A stretch of 18,964 nucleotides of DNA, from contig DATCLA010000309.1 in NCBI GenBank assembly GCA_036564195.1, forward strand, positions 1 to 18,964, read 5' to 3'. The notes beneath the pieces were generated by a model that worked only from the letters and a program-made list of their open reading frames with translations, made no database searches and was not told the DNA's origin. Positions 14,866-18,964 of the stretch are shown here, piece after piece (the stretch's first letter is position 1; every line of letters starts with the position of its first letter). Source of the DNA: DATCLA01 sp036564195. Lineage in GTDB: Bacteria; Bacillota; UBA4882; UBA8346. Made by a program: the position numbers and the translations under genes.

Positions 14866-15058
14866 CAAAGGCGCCTCCCGTCATTTTCCAAAGAAACTAC
14901 TATTTACTATTAATTTAGTAATACTTTATTTCAATTATAATTCCTTTTACTTTTGCGAAAAATGTCAAAAATTTCTGTGAATTGTCCTAAATGTTCGCAG
15001 AATTTTAGCAGATTCGTCTTAATTCTCAGATTTACTTTTAATCGACTTATGATTAAAT
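14866..15058. other. AT-rich intergenic region upstream of the MCP gene
   Basis: About 190 strongly AT-rich bases. On the minus strand a TATAAT lies at about 14939-14934 and a TTGACA further upstream, but they are 23 bases apart, too far for a normal sigma-A promoter, and the hexamer at the correct distance is poor. The MCP promoter is probably here but cannot be fixed by eye. No sigma-28-type motif was recognised. Confidence 0.3.
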
Positions 15059-15061
15059 TTG

Positions 15062-15244
15062 ATGCTGTTATTTATAAAAAATAGTAGGAAGCGAAAACAA
15101 AGCAACTTTTGGTTGTTAATCTTAAAGAAGATTGAATTTCAAGAAGAAAAAGCTGCAAATTCCGGTATGAGTGAGGATGAAGCCCGAAAGCTGATGCGGG
15201 AGTTCTTCCCCAAGTTAAAACGTTGGAAAAAAGCATTATTATGA
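15062..15244 (+). CDS. Small ORF, doubtful (hypothetical protein or gene remnant)
   Basis: An open frame of about 60 codons. Its second half is protein-like and charged (FQEEKAANSGMSEDEARK, MREFFPKLKRWKKALL), while the first half is AT-driven and looks like non-coding sequence. No convincing Shine-Dalgarno site precedes either the ATG at 15062 or the internal ATG at 15168. It may be a real small gene starting internally or the C-terminal remnant of a larger one. I do not recognise the family. Confidence 0.3.
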   Translation: MLLFIKNSRKRKQSNFWLLILKKIEFQEEKAANSGMSEDEARKLMREFFPKLKRWKKALL

Positions 15245-15527
15245 GGGCGGCATAGATGTATTTCTAGGCCTTCTTTTTTTGCAAAGGAATACTTGAAAAA
15301 AATTGATACCATCATTCCTTTCCCGCTGTCCCCGAAAGAATGATTCCTTTTATCTTTGCTTATTTGCGCCTGTCCACGGTTCCGGCAGCGGGTGACTTTT
15401 GACCCCCCCAAAGTCACCAAGCGGAGAGCGTATTTGGACAATACTTGATGAGATATTATGGGTTAATTAACATGGCAAAAGCACTTTCGTTGTAACTTGT
15501 GAATGCTTTGGGATGAAGTTTGTTGGA
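15245..15527. other. Gene-free stretch with inverted repeats, probably upstream intron/mobile-element debris
   Basis: No convincing gene on either strand. It holds an imperfect hairpin (ATCATTCCTTTC 15311-15322 with GAAAGAATGAT 15334-15344, one bulged C) and a perfect inverted repeat (separate entry). The last hundred or so bases lead without interruption into the group II intron domain V and are probably what is left of the intron's ORF end and domain IV. Confidence 0.35.
15391..15418. repeat. Perfect 9-bp inverted repeat with C-rich loop
   Basis: GGTGACTTT (15391-15399) is repeated in inverse as AAAGTCACC (15410-15418) around a 10-base loop TGACCCCCCC. There is no T-run after it on the plus strand, so it is not a terminator. 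I take it as a mobile-element or repeat-family structure on the edge of the intron remnant. Confidence 0.6.
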
Positions 15528-15598
15528 AAGCCGTATGCGGGGAAACTGCACGTACGGTTTGACGAGGGGAAAGGCATCTTTGCCTTTCTCTACTCTAC
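15528..15598 (+). mobile_element. Group II intron 3' end (domains V and VI), remnant
   Basis: Bases 15528-15560 fold as a domain V hairpin: AAGCCGTA pairs with TACGGTTT, a CG bulge follows on the 3' side, then TGC/GCA and a GGAAAC-type loop. The AGC triad and two-base bulge are the catalytic hallmarks of group II introns. Domain VI follows: AAAGGCA-TCTT-TGCCTTT (15570-15587) inside GAGGGG...CTCTAC, and the segment ends CTACTCTAC, a usual group II 3' terminus. No reverse transcriptase/maturase ORF is present upstream, so the element is a deletion remnant or the 3' piece of a split intron. Confidence 0.72.
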
Positions 15599-15737
15599 CC
15601 GTGGAGCCTTTTGTAAGTAAAAAATGACGCCAATTGGCCTCCGACCTCGTGTCTCCGGCCTCTGGGGTTGTCCTTTCACCCCGCCGGCTGTGAAACCCGA
15701 GCCTATTATTGTTTTTGATTTGGTAAGGTAATGTTAT
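15599..15737. other. Non-coding stretch between the intron remnant and the gerA promoter
   Basis: About 140 bases with no supported ORF. They contain two similar short C/T-rich phrases (GGCCTCCGACCTC and GTCTCCGGCCTC) and a weak inverted repeat TTTCAC...GTGAAA. I see nothing that identifies a function; it may be the intron's 3' exon, meaning whatever sequence the intron had entered. Confidence 0.3.
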
Positions 15738-15767
15738 GCATAGCATTTGGAGATAATTCCCATACTA
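15738..15767 (+). promoter_or_regulatory. Sigma-G/sigma-F-like forespore promoter of the gerA-type operon
   Basis: A GCATA (15738-15742) is followed after exactly 18 bases by CATACTA (15761-15767). The consensus for sigma-G in Bacillus is G-H-A-T-R, 17-18 bases, C-A-T-n-n-T-A; both boxes match every fixed position. A transcript would start near 15774, giving a leader of about 25 bases with AGAGGG before the start codon. gerA operons are known sigma-G targets, so location and motif agree. Confidence 0.65.
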
Positions 15768-15798
15768 AGCAATAAGCTATATTTGGATAAAGAGGGAA

Positions 15799-17433
15799 AT
15801 GGTGTATCGAAAATCTAAAAAGCGGCTCCTTAGGCAGATGAATCGAGAGATCGCCAAGGTAAAAAAGGAATTTGTCAAAGAAGGGTCAGTTAATGAAGCT
15901 AAAGATCTGACCCCAACTCTGACAGTAAATTTGAATTCGATCCAAAAGGAGTTCAACAACAGTCCCGATCTGATCATCAGGCGTTTTAGCTTTGGGGCTC
16001 AACCCCAGGGCCAAGGGGCGGTAGTCTTCATTGATGGGTTGGCGGATAAGAAACAAGTTGAGTGGAGTATCCTCCGCCCCTTAATGTTAATGGAGGGAGC
16101 AGGCCCCGAAAAAGCCAATGTTGTTGACCGGCTGGAATATATGGAGTTAAACTTGATTACCGTCGGTGAAATTAAGCGACTTTACCGGTTGGACCAGGTT
16201 GTTGCGGCTGTTCTTTCCGGGGAGACGGTATTGATGATTGATGGTACTGCAGCAGGGTTAGCCATTGCCACTCCGGGCTGGGAAAAACGAAGCGTGAATC
16301 AGCCGGACTCGGAAGTGATCATCAAAGGCCCTCGGGATGGTTTTATTGAAACCCTCCGGACCAATACCGCCTTGCTCCGGCGGAAGCTGGGGGATCCGAG
16401 GCTGACTTTGGAAACCTTATCGGTAGGTACCAGGACTAAAACCGACGTTTGCATCGCTTATCTGCAAGATATTGCTGATCCAAAGTTAATCAAAGAGATC
16501 AAACAGAGGCTAAACCGGATCAACACCGATGGGGTCTTATCCGCCGGGAGTTTGGAAGAATTCATTGAAGACGCTCCACTGTCCTTTTTCGCGACTATGG
16601 GTTATACCGAAAGGCCGGATGTGGTCAGCGCCAAATTGTTGGAAGGCCGGGCTGCCGTTTTCGTGGACGGCACTCCGGTGGTGTTAACGGCGCCCTTTTT
16701 ATTCATTGAAAATTTTCAGAGTCCGGATGACTATACTTTTAAGCCCTTTTTCGGCACTTTGATTCGGTGGGCCCGTTATCTGGCTTTCTTAATTAGTATC
16801 CTGCTCCCCGCTGCTTATGTGGCGCTAGTCTCGTTTCACCAGGAACTGATACCTACCCAATTGCTGATCACTACAGCCGCAGCGATTGAAGGTACCCCTT
16901 TTCCGGTAGTGATCGAAGCGTTGGTGATGGGATTGGTCTTTGAAATCCTCCGTGAGGCCGGAATCCGGCTTCCCAGGCCCATCGGCCAGACGGTCAGCAT
17001 CGTGGGGGCTTTGGTCATCGGGGAGGCGACGGTCTCCGCCGGATTAGTGGGCGCGCCCTTAATTATTGTAGTGGCTTTCACCGCTATTACTTCCTTTGTC
17101 ACTCCTACATTGGTACAGGAGACTACAATTATCCGGTTTGCTTTAACGATCTTATCCGGTTTTCTCGGCGCCTTTGGGATCACCATCGGCCTTCTGGCTA
17201 TTTTGGTTCATATGGCCTCCTTACGCTCGTTCGGGGTTCCCTTTTTATCCCCGATCACACCGCTGAATCTCCGGGATCTAGGTCAGGATGTGTTGATCCG
17301 GGCACCTTGGTGGGCGATGTATACTAGGCCCAAGGTCATTGGCAGTCAGAACCGGGTACGTCAGGATTTTTACTCCAAGCCGGGGCCCACCCGAGGCGGT
17401 CAGGGGGAGGCAACAGATGAAACTTTGGAATAA
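15799..17433 (+). CDS. Spore germination receptor A subunit (GerAA/GerKA family)
   Basis: Subunit A of the inner-membrane nutrient germinant receptor of dormant spores. The 544 residues are typical of the GerA family: a large hydrophilic N-terminal region (about 1-315) and a C-terminal membrane region. The membrane region has helices around 325-345 (YLAFLISILLPAAYVALVSF), 352-390 (LLITTAAAIEGTPFPVVIEA and on), 395-435 (IGQTVSIVGALVIGEATVSA and on) and 442-475 (IIRFALTILSGFLGAFGITI). The signature PFPVVIEALVMGLVFEILREAG with IRLPRPIGQTVSIVGALVIG is well kept. The start is ATG 15799 or the adjacent GTG 15802; AGAGGG at 15791-15796 is better spaced for the GTG. The stop overlaps the GerC gene by 17 bases, implying coupling. 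Which germinant it senses cannot be read from sequence. Confidence 0.93.
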   Translation: MVYRKSKKRLLRQMNREIAKVKKEFVKEGSVNEAKDLTPTLTVNLNSIQKEFNNSPDLIIRRFSFGAQPQGQGAVVFIDGLADKKQVEWSILRPLMLMEGAGPEKANVVDRLEYMELNLITVGEIKRLYRLDQVVAAVLSGETVLMIDGTAAGLAIATPGWEKRSVNQPDSEVIIKGPRDGFIETLRTNTALLRRKLGDPRLTLETLSVGTRTKTDVCIAYLQDIADPKLIKEIKQRLNRINTDGVLSAGSLEEFIEDAPLSFFATMGYTERPDVVSAKLLEGRAAVFVDGTPVVLTAPFLFIENFQSPDDYTFKPFFGTLIRWARYLAFLISILLPAAYVALVSFHQELIPTQLLITTAAAIEGTPFPVVIEALVMGLVFEILREAGIRLPRPIGQTVSIVGALVIGEATVSAGLVGAPLIIVVAFTAITSFVTPTLVQETTIIRFALTILSGFLGAFGITIGLLAILVHMASLRSFGVPFLSPITPLNLRDLGQDVLIRAPWWAMYTRPKVIGSQNRVRQDFYSKPGPTRGGQGEATDETLE

Positions 17434-18595
17434 AAGGATCTTTGCGGTCTTGTTCCTATCGCTGATTCTCTGCGCCGGCGGCTGTTGGAACTATCGCGAG
17501 TTGGATCAGTTAGGGATTGTCGCCGGAGTGGGCTATGATCTGGCCCCGGAACCGGGTAAAATATTAATGACGGTTCAAGTAATTAAACCTGGCGAAGCCA
17601 AAGGGGGCGGCGGCGAAAGTGGAACTTCGGGTGGCGGGGAAGGCGGAAGCCAAACCCAGCCGGTGGTGATCATTGAAAGCACCGGGGCAACCGTATTTGA
17701 TGCGGTACGTGGGGCAGTCACCAAGTTCAGCCGGAAGCTATTTTGGCCCCATAATCAAGTTTTGATCATTGGAAAGGAGGCCGCGGAACAGGGGGTGCGC
17801 CAATTTATCGATTATGAGATTCGGGACGCTGAGCCCCGGCCTACTGCTTGGATCATGGTCACTCCCGGAAAAGCCGGGGATTTACTTAAAACCACCGGCA
17901 AAATGCAGAAGATCCCGGCCCTGGAAATCGCCGAAATGATCCGGGCCCAATCCGCCACCTCCAAGGCGGGCAGTTTTATGGTGCATGACTTTGTGTTACG
18001 GCTGGTGAGCAAGACTGCCGCTCCGGTAGCGACCCAAATCCGGTTGGACGAGGAAAATGAGGTCCAACTGGATGGGACTGCGGTTTTTAAAGGAGAAAAA
18101 TTAGCCGGCTTTATCGGCCCAAGGGAGACCCGAGGCCTCCTTTGGGTCCTGGGCAAGGTGAGAAGCGGTAGTATTGTGGTTAATAAAGGCCAGGTCAGCC
18201 TGGAAATAATCCGTGCCAGCAGTAAAATTAAGCCGGAAGTAACCGAAGCTTCGGTCCGGATCAAGGTAATTGTAAATGTCCAGTCGAATGTGAGTAATCA
18301 AAACAATGCACTTGATCTAAGTAAACCGGAGACCCTTAAAACCTTAGCCAAGAGGGAAGAAGCGGTAATCAGAGATGAGATTAAAGCTGCGCTTGATAAA
18401 GCCCGGGAGTTAAAGGCCGATATCTTTGGTTTCGGTGAGGCGATCCACCGGGTTGACCCCAAGGTCTGGAAACGGCTGGAACCCCATTGGGATCAGATCT
18501 TCACCGAACTCCAAGTCGAGCTGGCGGTCAAAGCTGATATTAACCAGGTAGGATTGATCCTCAAACCATTAAGCCTGACTAATGAAAGGGAGTGA
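17417..18595 (+). CDS. Ger(x)C-family spore germination lipoprotein
   Basis: C subunit of the germinant receptor, a lipoprotein anchored on the outer face of the spore inner membrane. The ATG at 17417 gives 392 residues, with GGGGGAGG a short way upstream; earlier in-frame starts from 17339 would extend into the gerA gene without a site. The signal peptide (KLWNKRIFAVLFLSLILCAG) runs to a lipobox-like CAGGC, with acylated Cys at about residue 23, followed by the family mark WNYRELDQLGIVAGVGYD. An unusual Gly/Ser-rich segment (about 60-78, GGGGESGTSGGGEGGS) interrupts the first domain. The C-terminal GerAC domain ends near the stop. Only 6 bases separate the stop from the next ATG. Confidence 0.92.
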   Translation: MKLWNKRIFAVLFLSLILCAGGCWNYRELDQLGIVAGVGYDLAPEPGKILMTVQVIKPGEAKGGGGESGTSGGGEGGSQTQPVVIIESTGATVFDAVRGAVTKFSRKLFWPHNQVLIIGKEAAEQGVRQFIDYEIRDAEPRPTAWIMVTPGKAGDLLKTTGKMQKIPALEIAEMIRAQSATSKAGSFMVHDFVLRLVSKTAAPVATQIRLDEENEVQLDGTAVFKGEKLAGFIGPRETRGLLWVLGKVRSGSIVVNKGQVSLEIIRASSKIKPEVTEASVRIKVIVNVQSNVSNQNNALDLSKPETLKTLAKREEAVIRDEIKAALDKARELKADIFGFGEAIHRVDPKVWKRLEPHWDQIFTELQVELAVKADINQVGLILKPLSLTNERE

Positions 18596-18601
18596 AAAGG
18601 C

Positions 18602-18964
18602 ATGACCCAACTGGAACGGGGGCAAATCTCCGGTACGGAATTGGTTTATTTATTGGTTAGTTTTACCATCGGTTCAGCGATCATCCTCGCTCCAGGCCGG
18701 GGGGCGCGCCAGGATGCCTGGATCGCCATCATCATCGGAGCGTTGGAGGGCGTGGCATTGGCGTTAATCTTTACCACTCTGGCCCGGCGGTTTCCGGGCC
18801 AGACCATCGTGGAAATTTTGGAGGCGGTTTTCGGCCCCTACCTAGGGAAACTGCTCGCTGCCTGCTTCGTTTGGTATTCGTTTCACCTGGGTTCACTGGT
18901 GATCCGTGATTTCACTGATTTTTTCACCACCGTAGTCATGCCGGAGACGCCAAGTATCGTCTTT
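18602..18964 (+). CDS. GerAB/GerKB-type spore germination permease, 3'-truncated by window edge
   Basis: The first 121 codons of an endospore germination permease of the APC superfamily. It starts MTQLERGQISGTELVYLLVS, a typical opening, and shows at least three hydrophobic helices: LVYLLVSFTIGSAIILAPG, AWIAIIIGALEGVALALIF, and LGKLLAACFVWYSFHLGSL. It is the likely ligand-binding membrane subunit, completing an A-C-B gene order. The ATG follows GGGAG by about 9 bases, or AAAAGG more closely. The order A-C-B differs from the A-B-C order of B. subtilis gerA, which is common among Clostridia. Confidence 0.9.
   Translation, partial: MTQLERGQISGTELVYLLVSFTIGSAIILAPGRGARQDAWIAIIIGALEGVALALIFTTLARRFPGQTIVEILEAVFGPYLGKLLAACFVWYSFHLGSLVIRDFTDFFTTVVMPETPSIVF

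Noticed and set aside
14934..14976. Sigma-A promoter TTGACA/TATAAT for the MCP gene on the minus strand
   Set aside because: The two boxes are 23 bases apart, outside the working range of about 16-19.
15139..15441. 100-codon minus-strand ORF over the small ORF and the inverted repeat
   Set aside because: No ribosome binding site or family signature; it spans a hairpin repeat and looks like a chance frame.
17339..17416. Longer N-terminus for the GerC lipoprotein
   Set aside because: It would put 26 charged residues before the lipoprotein signal peptide; the ATG at 17417 has a strong ribosome binding site.

Overview
The window looks like a chromosomal segment of a spore-forming member of the Bacillota (Firmicutes), probably an anaerobe of the Clostridia/Limnochordia/Hydrogenisporia type. 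The reasons are an archaeal-type split glutamate synthase module, a short GSI-alpha-like glutamine synthetase followed by an ANTAR regulator, an AsnO-like asparagine synthetase with T-box leader remains, a gerA-type spore germination operon behind a forespore-type (sigma-G-like) promoter, strong Shine-Dalgarno sites and GTG/TTG starts. No rRNA, tRNA or CRISPR array was seen.

Region 1 (1-9227, + strand) handles nitrogen and glutamine. It holds a 5'-truncated FAD/NAD(P) oxidoreductase, a GXGXG-domain protein (GltB C-terminal module), glutamine synthetase (glnA), a non-coding leader with tandem hairpins, an ANTAR regulator with a pseudo-receiver, carA, and a very long carB. Glutamine is made by GS and used by CarA, and across the convergent junction by AsnB. 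The carB ORF does not stop at the usual CarB end: it reads through a four-residue linker into a full-length diaminopimelate epimerase (DapF) fold. That DapF domain lacks both catalytic cysteines (Ser and Ala instead) but keeps the substrate-pocket motifs. This CarB-DapF pseudoenzyme fusion is the most unusual feature of the window.

Region 2 (9252-11193, - strand) is asnB, preceded by what looks like the 3' half of a T-box riboswitch: the GCGG end of the antiterminator plus the terminator hairpin. It is cut off at about 11193.

Region 3 (about 11194-13150) is a mosaic of debris: an AT-rich C-terminal gene fragment, a probable group II intron 5' end, a DUF2262 gene broken by two single-A losses, an inverted U32-peptidase fragment, an intact AT-rich DinB-family gene and an orphan host-like C-terminal fragment. 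The likely event is insertion or rearrangement that removed the asnB leader.

Region 4 (13168-15798) has a methyl-accepting chemotaxis protein (- strand), a doubtful small ORF and about 550 bases without a convincing gene. That gap contains a perfect 9-bp inverted repeat, a group II intron 3' end (domains V and VI), and a sigma-G-like promoter.

Region 5 (15799-18964, + strand) is a gerA-type operon: GerA-family A subunit, GerC-type lipoprotein, and the 5' part of the GerB-type permease, which runs off the window.
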